DNA of 64,000 bases from Chitinophagaceae bacterium BSSC1. Lineage in GTDB: Bacteria; Bacteroidota; Bacteroidia; Chitinophagales; Chitinophagaceae. Below, one piece after another: positions 41,354-49,987 of this stretch; position 1 is the stretch's first letter; each line of letters begins with the position of its first letter. The translations under genes were made by a program, and so were the position numbers. The DNA is taken from assembly GCA_002256435.1 (NCBI GenBank), contig NKJC01000001.1:124001-188000 (forward strand), given 5' to 3'. The notes under the pieces are model-generated. The model did no database searches, was not told the origin of the DNA, and saw nothing but the letters and a program-made list of their open reading frames with translations.

Positions 41354-43282
41354 TTATTGCTTATCTCCTTCACCTTCTTGCAATTTTGCCTTGATTTCGG
41401 CAAGTGCGCTCAGGTCACCCAAAGTTGTTTTTTCAACCTTGGCTTGGATGTTTTTAACGGCTTTCTTAGTGCTGTCAGATTCTGCTTTAGCTTCTTTCTT
41501 AGCAGTTTCTTTTACTTCAGCAACTGCAGCTTCCCAGATACGAGCGTGGCTCAATACAATACGCTTTTCGTTACGATCAAACTCGATCACAACAAACTGT
41601 GTAGTTTCGTCAGCTTTCACTGTAGAACCATCTTCCTTGTTCAGGTGACGGTTAGGAGTGAATCCTTCTAAACCATACTGTAATTGTACTAAAGCACCTT
41701 TATCGTCCTTACGAGTAACAGTACCTTCGTGAACAGTTCCTACTGCAAAAGTATCTTCCAATGCATTCCAAGGATCTTCTTCCAATTGCTTGTGTCCTAA
41801 TTGCAATTTGCGGTTTTCCTTATCAATGCTTAAGATGATAATGTCAATGTATTCACCAACTTTGGTATAATCAGTTGGGTGATTGAAACGCTTCAACCAG
41901 CTTAAGTCGCTGATGTGAATCATACCACCAATACCTGGCTCCAATTCAACAAATACGCCATAAGGAGTGATATTCTTCACCAAACCTTTGTGCTTGCTGT
42001 TTTCAGGGAATTTGGTTTCAATAGTACTCCAAGGATCTTGGCTCATTTGTTTGATGCTCAAGCTCATTTTCCTTGCGTCTTTATCAAGGGTAACCACTTT
42101 AGCTTCGTACTCATCTCCTAATTTGAAGAATTCCTTAGCGTTGATTGGGGTGTTAGCCCAAGTGATTTCAGATACGTGAACCAGACCTTCAACACCAGGC
42201 TGAATTTCCAAGAATGCACCGTAATCTTCAATATTTACCACTTTACCTTTTACAACTGAACCTTCAGACAAACCTTCAGGCAACACGTCCCAAGGATGTG
42301 GAGTCAATTGTTTCAGACCAAGACTGATACGTTTTTTGTCGTCGTCGAAGTCCAATACTACCACTTGTAATTTCTGGTCCATCTTCACCACTTCGCTTGG
42401 GTGAGAGATACGGCCCCATGAAATATCGGTGATGTACAACAAACCGTCTAAGCCACCAAGATCCATGAAAGCACCAAAGTCTGTGATGTTTTTCACCACA
42501 CCTTCCAATACTTGTCCTTTTTCTAGTTTGCTCATGATCTCGGCACGTTGTGCTTCAATATCACTTTCAATCAGCGCTTTGTGAGATACTACGGCATTCT
42601 TAATGGCTTCGTTAATCTTAACCACTTTGAATTCCATAGTTTTTCCTACAAACTGATCGTAGTCAGTTACAGGTTTAACGTCAATCTGAGAACCTGGCAA
42701 GAAAGTTTCCATACCAAATACGTCTACAATCAAACCACCCTTGGTTTTGCTAGTAACAGTACCAGTGATAACTTCACCAGTCTTGTGTACTTCCACAATT
42801 CTTTCCCAAGCACGGAAGATGCGAGCAGATTTACGGCTCAGGTGCAAGTTACCGCCCCTGTCTTCTTTTTCAACTACCATTACTTCCACTTCGTCACCAA
42901 TTTTCAAACCTGGTACGTCACGGAATTCATTCAATGAAACCAAACCATCGCTTTTAAAGCCAATGTTGATTACCACGTCTGTTTTGGTAAGAGCTACAAC
43001 ACCACCTCTTACAATCTCGCCATCGGCAATTTGCACAAAGGTTTCATCGTAAACTTTGTCATACTTCAAACGTTCAGTTTCGGCATAAGAACTTACGTTA
43101 CGTTTGTCGATACTCCAGTCAAAGTCATCGTGTGCTGTTTCAACAGCAACGGTTGCTTCCACAACCGCAGTGGGTGCTTCAGCCACAGGTGCATTTGTTG
43201 TTGCAGTAGGAACTTCAACAGCTTCTGAAGCTGCGGCGTTCTCCTGTGCATCTGCATTTAATTGTTTCAAGAAAAATTGCAT
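41354..43282 (-). CDS. rpsA: 30S ribosomal protein S1
   Basis: S1 binds mRNA on the 30S subunit and helps recruit mRNAs without a Shine-Dalgarno, the usual situation in this phylum. Among 642 residues an acidic, Ala/Val-rich N-terminus (about 1-55) is followed by six S1 domains (about 80 to 590), clearest in VVKNITDFGAFMDLGGLDGL, KVVNIEDYGAFLEI and LVKNITPYGVFVELEPG. The C-terminus is Lys/Ala-rich. The start ATG 43282 lies just after a 5' hairpin. It has its own promoter and terminator. Confidence 0.96.
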   Translation of the reverse strand: MQFFLKQLNADAQENAAASEAVEVPTATTNAPVAEAPTAVVEATVAVETAHDDFDWSIDKRNVSSYAETERLKYDKVYDETFVQIADGEIVRGGVVALTKTDVVINIGFKSDGLVSLNEFRDVPGLKIGDEVEVMVVEKEDRGGNLHLSRKSARIFRAWERIVEVHKTGEVITGTVTSKTKGGLIVDVFGMETFLPGSQIDVKPVTDYDQFVGKTMEFKVVKINEAIKNAVVSHKALIESDIEAQRAEIMSKLEKGQVLEGVVKNITDFGAFMDLGGLDGLLYITDISWGRISHPSEVVKMDQKLQVVVLDFDDDKKRISLGLKQLTPHPWDVLPEGLSEGSVVKGKVVNIEDYGAFLEIQPGVEGLVHVSEITWANTPINAKEFFKLGDEYEAKVVTLDKDARKMSLSIKQMSQDPWSTIETKFPENSKHKGLVKNITPYGVFVELEPGIGGMIHISDLSWLKRFNHPTDYTKVGEYIDIIILSIDKENRKLQLGHKQLEEDPWNALEDTFAVGTVHEGTVTRKDDKGALVQLQYGLEGFTPNRHLNKEDGSTVKADETTQFVVIEFDRNEKRIVLSHARIWEAAVAEVKETAKKEAKAESDSTKKAVKNIQAKVEKTTLGDLSALAEIKAKLQEGEGDKQ

Positions 43283-43289
43283 AAAATAA

Positions 43290-43312
43290 CCCCGATGGTT
43301 TAAAATTCGGGG
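43290..43312 (-). promoter_or_regulatory. 5' leader hairpin of rpsA
   Basis: CCCCGA and TCGGGG pair around an 11-nt loop, ending 8 nt before the rpsA ATG and at about the predicted transcription start. It would form the 5' end of the mRNA. S1 is known to control its own synthesis in E. coli, but whether this hairpin does so is unknown. Confidence 0.5.
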
Positions 43313-43315
43313 CTG

Positions 43316-43345
43316 CGAAGGTAAGGAAAAGACGGGATTTACAAA
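43316..43345 (-). promoter_or_regulatory. Promoter of rpsA
   Basis: On the minus strand TTTG, an 18-bp spacer and TACCTTCG fit the Bacteroidota -33/-7 pattern, with a predicted start at about 43310. Confidence 0.6.
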
Positions 43346-43350
43346 GGAAA

Positions 43351-43381
43351 TTAGCCCTAAAATTGGGGGTTTCAGGGCTAA
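43351..43381 (-). terminator. Terminator of the acyl-CoA ligase operon
   Basis: TTAGCCCT and AGGGCTAA pair around a 15-nt loop, followed on the minus strand by TTTCCTTT. It lies between the ligase stop and the rpsA promoter. Confidence 0.55.
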
Positions 43382-43410
43382 AAAGGCTGTTTTTGGAGGA
43401 AAATTCGGGT

Positions 43411-44856
43411 CTATGGCTTTGGTAAAAGGTGTTTTTGCACTTTTCCAAGGGCTGTTCGGGGTAATTGGTCAATGGCCAAAAACTTTCTGGGAACTTTAAA
43501 AGAAGCAAAGGTTTTTTGACAAGCCGCTTCAATGGCTGTTAGATCAGCTGTAGGCTCAAGCACCAAATAAGCAACTGGCATTTCTCCCCGGGTTTCGTGA
43601 GGAACCCCAACTACAGATGCTTCTTTTACACCAGGTTGTTCCAATAAAAACTCTTCTATTTCTCTTGGATAAATATTAAATCCCCCACTGATAATCAAAT
43701 CGCTTTTTCTGCCCCTGAGCGTAAAATAGCCATCAGCTGAAACCACCCCCATATCTCCTGTTTTAAAATAGCCGTCTACAAATGCATCGGCGGTAGCCTG
43801 TTCTCTTTTCCAATATCCAGCAAACACATTGGGTCCTTTTATATAAACCTCTCCTTCCTCATCCACATGCGCAACACTGCCATCAGGCTTGACCACTTTG
43901 GCAGAGATTCCAGGCAATGGAAATCCAATAGTGCCTGGTCTTCTTTCTCCATAATAGGGATTGCTGATATTCATCAAGGTTTCAGTCATCCCATATCTTT
44001 CTAAAATTACTTGTCCATATTTTTCTTGAAATGCTTCTAGTACTTGTGCAGGCAGTGGTGCTGAGCCACAAACAAATAATCTAGCATTGGATCCAATAAG
44101 TTTTGCAGTTGCATCTGGTAGGTCTAGTAATCGAATATAGACTGTTGGCACACCAAAGAATAAAGTTGGTTTGAATTGTATAAACTCTTCCGCTGCTTTT
44201 TGGTGTTCAAATCTAACTAGGAGTTTCATTTTGCAACCACTCATGAGCCATGCATGAATACCATTACCCAATGCATGAACATGAAACAATGGCAAACTCA
44301 ACAAGAACCTGTCTTGCTCTTTAATTTGCCAACAGTTAACAAGGTTTAAACCATTGCTGATAAAATTATTGTGAGTTAGTATTGCACCTTTAGATGTGCC
44401 CGTTGTACCGCTGGTATAAACTATAGCTGCGGGGCTATCACCATTAAGATGACTACTATCTATGGGAGTATCTTTAATGCCAGGCAATGCCTTTACAAGT
44501 TCTTCCAATTGCCATGCATCAAAACCGCCAGGAACTGCACCATTGGCAATTAATTTTTTGGGTTCCGCATCTGATAAAATATGTCCAATCTCTCTTTCTT
44601 TATAGAGGATATTGATGGGAACAAAGATGACACCCGTTTTAATGGCAGCAAGATAGATGTCAATCATTTCAATGCAGTTCTCTAGGTAAACGGCTAGTCT
44701 ATCTCCAGGAACAAAACCTGTTTGAATCAAGAAATTGGCAACTTGATTACTTCGTTGATCTATTTGTCCAAAACTTAGGGACTGTTGGTTAAATTCTAAA
44801 CCAACATAATCCTTTTTTCCTTTGAGAGAGATGTCAAAAAGATGCATCAAATTCAT
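43411..44856 (-). CDS. AMP-forming acyl-CoA ligase (MatB-like)
   Basis: A 481-residue adenylate-forming enzyme that activates a carboxylic acid to its CoA ester. Visible motifs are VYTSGTTGTSKGAI (ATP-binding P-loop, about 150-163), YGMTETLMN, YFKTGDMG, and GRKSDLIISGGFNIYPREIE with the hinge; PRTALGKVQKHLL carries the catalytic Lys. The domain pattern is closest to malonyl-CoA synthetase (MatB), though the substrate is not certain. It starts 9 nt after the MFS gene stop in a three-gene operon. Confidence 0.9.
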   Translation of the reverse strand: MNLMHLFDISLKGKKDYVGLEFNQQSLSFGQIDQRSNQVANFLIQTGFVPGDRLAVYLENCIEMIDIYLAAIKTGVIFVPINILYKEREIGHILSDAEPKKLIANGAVPGGFDAWQLEELVKALPGIKDTPIDSSHLNGDSPAAIVYTSGTTGTSKGAILTHNNFISNGLNLVNCWQIKEQDRFLLSLPLFHVHALGNGIHAWLMSGCKMKLLVRFEHQKAAEEFIQFKPTLFFGVPTVYIRLLDLPDATAKLIGSNARLFVCGSAPLPAQVLEAFQEKYGQVILERYGMTETLMNISNPYYGERRPGTIGFPLPGISAKVVKPDGSVAHVDEEGEVYIKGPNVFAGYWKREQATADAFVDGYFKTGDMGVVSADGYFTLRGRKSDLIISGGFNIYPREIEEFLLEQPGVKEASVVGVPHETRGEMPVAYLVLEPTADLTAIEAACQKTFASFKVPRKFLAIDQLPRTALGKVQKHLLPKP

Positions 44857-44865
44857 GGCTACAAT

Positions 44866-46050
44866 TTAATCTTTCTTAATTTTTAAAGAAACCAAAGCAA
44901 TGAATAATGCAAATACACCTAGGGCAATAAATGCATTAGAAAAATTACCAGCACCGTCTGCAATCTTTCCTACAATGGGCGTTCCTACTAATATAAACAC
45001 AATACCCAACATATTCACCAAGCCCATGGCAGCTCCTGCCATTCCTGGAAATAAATGTGCTGCCCTATTAAACATGCCTGCATAAGGCAATCCACAACCC
45101 ATGCCTAAAAGTAGAATAGCCACAATGTCCAATGCCAAAAACTCAGGAAAAAACGCTAGTAGAAAACATCCCACGGCATTCATGGCCAAACTTCCCAATA
45201 ACAATTTTCTCACACCCAACAATTGAACCATTTTACCACCAAGAGGTCTTGACACAAGACCTAATAATAATACCAATGATGCTATAAAACTAATAAGCAG
45301 TTTATTGGAAAAACTAAAATTTTCTTTTAATAAAGTAGTGATCCAAGAACCAATGACAATTACCAAACCAAAGGAAGCCATTTGAACCAAACCCAATAAC
45401 CATAATTCCATATGTGCCAGCATTTTCAATAAGGATCCATGAGGATGTTCTTTGTTTCCTGCTGCTGGCGCCAGCAATACCCAAGCCAATAGCACTATTA
45501 CTGCAACGGTTGCTGATGCAAGAAATGCAGCAGACCAACTTTGAAAATACCCAGCTATTTGTGGAATGGCAAATATGACAAAACCAGATCCCAATAAAAC
45601 ACTAGCACCATAATAACCTTGATACAATAATAATTTATTGGTTGGGGTTGATTGAAAAATATACCTAGCTCCTGCAACAAAACTTGTACCCGTACCAAAG
45701 CCAACTAAAAATTTCCAAAACAACAATTGTTCATAAGAACTTGCAAATGCAATACCAAAATTCCCAATACAAACAACAGACAGTGCAATGGTAACCACTT
45801 TCTTGGGACCAAACTTATCAGCCAAATGCCCACCTGGAATTTGCATAATAGCATGGGTAAAAAAAATGGCCGTTGTTAAAAAGCCAAACATGGTTTTGGT
45901 AAATGGATGCTCTACACTATCAAAGCTTTTCATCAACCAATCTTTTAAAGGCGCATGATTGGTGTAATTAGCAGAAAAGGCAAATCCCACAAGTATAGCA
46001 TAGATGAGGGCTGCTCTGGGATTTGATGAAACGGTTTGTTTATTTTCCAT
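44866..46050 (-). CDS. MFS transporter
   Basis: A 394-residue, 12-segment major facilitator. The motif GGHLADKFGPKKVV after TM2 is the MFS loop signature, and the second half has RPLGGKMVQLLGVRKL. It resembles anion or organic-acid carriers (NarK, CynX and OFA relatives) but the solute cannot be assigned. Its start overlaps the esterase gene by 11 nt and its stop is 9 nt from the ligase start, so it very likely carries the acid the ligase activates. Confidence 0.88.
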   Translation of the reverse strand: MENKQTVSSNPRAALIYAILVGFAFSANYTNHAPLKDWLMKSFDSVEHPFTKTMFGFLTTAIFFTHAIMQIPGGHLADKFGPKKVVTIALSVVCIGNFGIAFASSYEQLLFWKFLVGFGTGTSFVAGARYIFQSTPTNKLLLYQGYYGASVLLGSGFVIFAIPQIAGYFQSWSAAFLASATVAVIVLLAWVLLAPAAGNKEHPHGSLLKMLAHMELWLLGLVQMASFGLVIVIGSWITTLLKENFSFSNKLLISFIASLVLLLGLVSRPLGGKMVQLLGVRKLLLGSLAMNAVGCFLLAFFPEFLALDIVAILLLGMGCGLPYAGMFNRAAHLFPGMAGAAMGLVNMLGIVFILVGTPIVGKIADGAGNFSNAFIALGVFALFIALVSLKIKKD

Positions 46051-47584
46051 ATACTTTATTAAATGCTTGTTTTACATAATTGGCCCAGATAACATAACCT
46101 GCATCATTGTAATGCAGTTTATCATCTCTGAATAAATTGCTAATAGGTTTGCCATTTTTGTCCAAATAACTTGATGCTGTTTCTACATAATACAAATTAG
46201 GATGTTGGGAACAGTAATCTTTGATTAATTCATTGGCTTTTGAAATTTGGTCCCATACGGCCCATCTTTTCTCAGAGGGAGAAATTTGATTCCAGAAAAT
46301 AGGAATAGAGGGATATTTAGCTCTGATTTTCTCCGTAATATATCTAACCAATTCAAGATCTTGCAAAGGAGTTTTGTCTGTTTGGTTTCCAACAATATCA
46401 TTACCCACATAAAGGAATACAGCTTTTAAGTTTTGATGTGCTTTTAGTAACCTGTCTAAATAGTAAGCCACTTCTTGAAGTTTAGATCCACCAAATCCAC
46501 GATTGATAGTTTTAATTGGTTTCATTTGCAATGGCAATTGCTCCCATAAACGGATATAAGAACTTCCAATAAACAACACCGTTTCACTGTCTCCTTTTTC
46601 AATTTTGTCTTTGGCTTCTAGCTTGGCTATATCTTGTTCCCATTTAAAAATTTCGGGTTTTTCAGGTGCATTTCTTTTTAATTGAGTAAAGAGCCATGCA
46701 CTCAAATCTTGCAAAGCACTGTCTTGCTTTTTCTTATCATTATCTAAAGTATGACCTGAACTATAAAACAATCTTAGACCAGTAGCAACGCCTTGTTGCA
46801 GTGCATGATTGTACAAAATTGTACTCCCATATTTAAACCCATGATAATTATATGAGGAATCAAAAGGAACTGTTTTATCTGCCGTTCCGGCAATGTTAAA
46901 CAAGGGTGCATCACCTTGCTTTATCCAATGATAATTGATCATGGCACCCCAACAATTAACAACAGCACTAACTTTAGAAGAATAGCCAGGATTACCGCTA
47001 TTACCTTCTAGGTTTCCTAATTTGTTTTGATCTACACCAAGTGGTACTTCATCTTGGTCAAGATATGCCAAGTGCATAGCGGTTTTGGCGCCTGCTGAAC
47101 TGCCCATCACAAAAATCTGGTCTGGGTCAATGCGGTATTTATCTGCGTATCTTCTAAAATATCTTATCGCCGCTTTAGCGTCTTGCACTGCGCGATACAT
47201 GGCTTCAGCATAGTCATTATCTGTTTTGGTTTTTGGGATCCCTAATCTATAGTCAATTGTGGCAACCATATAGCCCCTCTTGGCCAACCCATTGCAGATT
47301 AAATTAGGATAGGCACCTGATTTGGTATTGCTTTGAAAGCCTCCCCCATGAATGAAGATCATCAAGGGTCTTTTAGAAGCAGTATCAATCAAACCAGGTG
47401 AATACAAATCCAATAGCAATTCCTCCGTTTTTCCATTAACATTTTGGGCAGATCCATAAGCTATATTCAATATAGAATCCTGGTTATTAAAAACTACATC
47501 TTTAAAGCGTAATGGTTTTTGAGCTTGGCTTTGAGATATAAAACCAATTAATACCAGCAATGGGAGGTACTTGAAATTCTTCAT
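46040..47584 (-). CDS. Exported two-domain esterase: BD-FAE-type alpha/beta hydrolase fused to an SGNH/GDSL hydrolase
   Basis: 514 residues. A signal peptide ending SQAQ is followed by an alpha/beta hydrolase (about 20-315) with oxyanion loop FIHGGGFQS and nucleophile VMGSSAGAK. A second domain (about 345-514) has the SGNH hydrolase blocks: FIGSSYIRLW (block I), GFGGSKL (II), YVGNDI (III) and DKLHYNDAGY with the catalytic Asp and His. The ATG 47584 is chosen for the signal peptide; the longer frame adds 36 residues. Such proteins remove acyl groups from polysaccharides or other esters. It overlaps the MFS gene and leads the three-gene operon. Confidence 0.9.
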   Translation of the reverse strand: MKNFKYLPLLVLIGFISQSQAQKPLRFKDVVFNNQDSILNIAYGSAQNVNGKTEELLLDLYSPGLIDTASKRPLMIFIHGGGFQSNTKSGAYPNLICNGLAKRGYMVATIDYRLGIPKTKTDNDYAEAMYRAVQDAKAAIRYFRRYADKYRIDPDQIFVMGSSAGAKTAMHLAYLDQDEVPLGVDQNKLGNLEGNSGNPGYSSKVSAVVNCWGAMINYHWIKQGDAPLFNIAGTADKTVPFDSSYNYHGFKYGSTILYNHALQQGVATGLRLFYSSGHTLDNDKKKQDSALQDLSAWLFTQLKRNAPEKPEIFKWEQDIAKLEAKDKIEKGDSETVLFIGSSYIRLWEQLPLQMKPIKTINRGFGGSKLQEVAYYLDRLLKAHQNLKAVFLYVGNDIVGNQTDKTPLQDLELVRYITEKIRAKYPSIPIFWNQISPSEKRWAVWDQISKANELIKDYCSQHPNLYYVETASSYLDKNGKPISNLFRDDKLHYNDAGYVIWANYVKQAFNKVYGK

Positions 47585-47719
47585 GGCAGCGTTTATTGGC
47601 TTAAATATCCTATCAATCTGTTGAGAAATCAAAAACTGTTGAAGTATAATTGATATTTTTTCCAATAACGTTTTCGTAATTTTCCATTTCAACTATAGAC
47701 AAACTTTAAAAAAACAAAC

Positions 47720-48502
47720 ATGAAAAAATCCTTCGCCTTTTTAATAGTCCTTGCAATGGGCTGTGGCAAAGACAGTGGAAATCACAGTATTGCCGTTCCT
47801 GATGTTGTTTTGGCACAACAAAACAGAGCAAATATTCAAGGTCTGATCTTGTTATATGATGAAGAAGGCAATCGCCAAACTGATATGAGTGGCGTTACAG
47901 TAAGTATTGATAATAGTACCGTAAGTACCAAAACAGGTACCGATGGAAAGTGGGTACTAGATAGCATCCCTTATGGCACTTACGATATCAGTTATGCCAA
48001 ACAGGGTTATGGTACTGGAAAAATTATGGGAATCTATCATGCTGCTACCAACCATGCTACCACCGTTATCTCTAAAAGTGAATCTATGGCCGTAAATTCT
48101 AGTATAGCTGTTAGCAATTTAGTTATCACGCCATTTAATGCTGCTATTCAAGCTGCTGGTGTAACTGGTTTTCATATAGACCCTGTTTTTAGCAACCCTT
48201 CTGGCAAGAACAAATATGTTCGATTATTCTTTAGTGACAATGGATCTGTGACTTCCAATAATTATTTAGCAGAAGTAAAAGTGAGGAGTAATGGTGCTGC
48301 TACACAATTGAATGATTTTAATTTAACTACTAGCTTTTTTGAAAACCTAGGTTTCAAGAAAGGTCAAACCATTTATGTAAAAGCTTATGGTGACAGTTTC
48401 TTGGCAGATGAATATACTGACCCCATTACCAATACTACTATTTTTCCAAGTTTGAGCACCAAACCAAGTTCTACTGTTTCATTTGTATTGTCTAACAAAT
48501 AA
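47720..48502 (+). CDS. Lipoprotein with a carboxypeptidase-regulatory-like domain
   Basis: A 260-residue lipoprotein: signal MKKSFAFLIVLAMGC with lipobox AMGC, then a regulatory-like beta domain (about 35-110, NIQGLILLYDEEGNRQTDMSG, with GTDGKWVLDSIPYGTYDISY). The C-terminal half (about 115-260) is beta-rich and unrecognised. It may bind a surface glycan or a protein; function unknown. It diverges from the esterase operon across 135 bp and ends in a strong two-way terminator. Confidence 0.75.
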   Translation: MKKSFAFLIVLAMGCGKDSGNHSIAVPDVVLAQQNRANIQGLILLYDEEGNRQTDMSGVTVSIDNSTVSTKTGTDGKWVLDSIPYGTYDISYAKQGYGTGKIMGIYHAATNHATTVISKSESMAVNSSIAVSNLVITPFNAAIQAAGVTGFHIDPVFSNPSGKNKYVRLFFSDNGSVTSNNYLAEVKVRSNGAATQLNDFNLTTSFFENLGFKKGQTIYVKAYGDSFLADEYTDPITNTTIFPSLSTKPSSTVSFVLSNK

Positions 48503-48554
48503 TTTGGATAGCATATTCAAATTGGCATTTCAAAATGCTGTTAGTTTGAACATA

Positions 48555-48588
48555 AAAAAAGCTGCCCAAATGAATGGGCAGCTTTTTT
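48555..48588. terminator. Bidirectional intrinsic terminator
   Basis: AAAAAAGCTGCCCA and TGGGCAGCTTTTTT pair around AATGAA. It serves both the lipoprotein gene and the convergent RND operon. Confidence 0.95.
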
Positions 48589-48606
48589 ATGCATTTAGTT
48601 GATTGA

Positions 48607-49986
48607 TTAATTCCACCCACCACCAAGTGCTCTATACAAAGCAACCAGGGCATTTAGCTTTTGTTGCATTAATACAGACTCTTGTAATTCAGCATCAAAC
48701 AAACTATTCTCTTGGGTTAACACTTCTAAATAAGAAGTATAACCAAAATTGTATCTGGCATTAGAAAGTTCTAAAGCCTTTCTACCTGCATCTGCTTGAA
48801 TCTTTCTATTGGCATATTCTTCTGCAAATGTTTTGTTGGCAATCAGCGCATTATTTACATCAGCAAATGAAGCCAATACTGTTTGTTCATATTGCAACTG
48901 AGCTTGTTGGGTTCTAATTCTTTCTACTTGCACACGCTTATAGTTTTGTCCAAATTGGAAAATTGGACCAACCAAACCAGCAAAGCCATTGGCTACAAAT
49001 CCATTGCTGACTAAGGAACCCAATTGAGGGCTAGCAAACCCTAATAGTCCAGTAAGAGAGAAAGAAGGATATCTAGACGCTTCCGCTACACCAATTTTCT
49101 CGTATTGTGCGTTCAAAGCCTTTTCAGATGCCCTAATATCTGGTCTACGCAATAATAATTGCGAAGTTAGTCCTGCAGGAATACTGGGAGGCAACACTTG
49201 ATTAAACAGGGTTGCACCTCTAGAAATAGTACCAAAAGACTTACCCATTAAAAGATTAATGGCATTTTCTGTTTGCACAATTTGCCTGGTAATATTGGGA
49301 ATCAATGCTGCAGCCTGTGCTTCCTGTTGAACTGCCTGATAACGGTCTAATTCAGAAATATAACCCTTCTCATAACGTTGTGTGATGATCTTGGTACTTT
49401 CCTTTCTAGATTCCAATGTTCTCTTAGCAATTAGCAATCGGTTATCCAAATCCCTTAATAAGAAATACAAACTAGCAGCTTCTGCTACAAGACTCACTTT
49501 TAAGGCATTTCTATTTTCATCAATTGCTAAAATTTGTGCTCTGGCAGAAGCAGTTGCACCGCGGAGTTTACCCCAAAGATCAATCTCCCAATTTAGTACA
49601 CCAGCTGCTTTAAAAACAGCACTATTCAAACCTCCACCAACTTTTAATGCATCGGTTCCTGCGGTTCCTCCACCAGCTTGCAATTGGTAATTGAATGAGG
49701 GATATTGGTTAATTCTAATAATATCAGCCTGCATTTGTGCTTCCACAACCCTAGCACTTGCTAATTGCAAATTTCTATTACTATCAAGTGTTGTTTTGAT
49801 AATGGTTTGCAAAGCCGTGTCTTTAAACAGATCAAACCACTTAACCAAGGGAGTGGTATCTGTATTGGCATTTTCTGCATACGCTAATGGCGTTGCAGTC
49901 TGAGGTTGCTCGTATGCTTTGGTAACACGGCAACTGGCAAACAATAAAATGGCACTCAGAAAAAATAAATATAATTGCTTTGTCAT
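48607..49986 (-). CDS. RND efflux outer-membrane channel (NodT/OprM family)
   Basis: A 459-residue lipoprotein (signal with lipobox LFASC) forming the outer-membrane duct of a tripartite pump. Two repeated OEP domains are visible, with SLVAEAASLYFLLRDLDNRL in the first and LLRRPDIRASEKALNAQYEKIGVA before the second, the family hallmark. The start at ATG 49986 fits the signal; the longer frame from 50025 is rejected. It begins one base after the permease stop. The start spacing and the order match an RND operon: adaptor, permease, channel. Confidence 0.93.
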   Translation of the reverse strand: MTKQLYLFFLSAILLFASCRVTKAYEQPQTATPLAYAENANTDTTPLVKWFDLFKDTALQTIIKTTLDSNRNLQLASARVVEAQMQADIIRINQYPSFNYQLQAGGGTAGTDALKVGGGLNSAVFKAAGVLNWEIDLWGKLRGATASARAQILAIDENRNALKVSLVAEAASLYFLLRDLDNRLLIAKRTLESRKESTKIITQRYEKGYISELDRYQAVQQEAQAAALIPNITRQIVQTENAINLLMGKSFGTISRGATLFNQVLPPSIPAGLTSQLLLRRPDIRASEKALNAQYEKIGVAEASRYPSFSLTGLLGFASPQLGSLVSNGFVANGFAGLVGPIFQFGQNYKRVQVERIRTQQAQLQYEQTVLASFADVNNALIANKTFAEEYANRKIQADAGRKALELSNARYNFGYTSYLEVLTQENSLFDAELQESVLMQQKLNALVALYRALGGGWN

Positions 49987-49987
49987 G

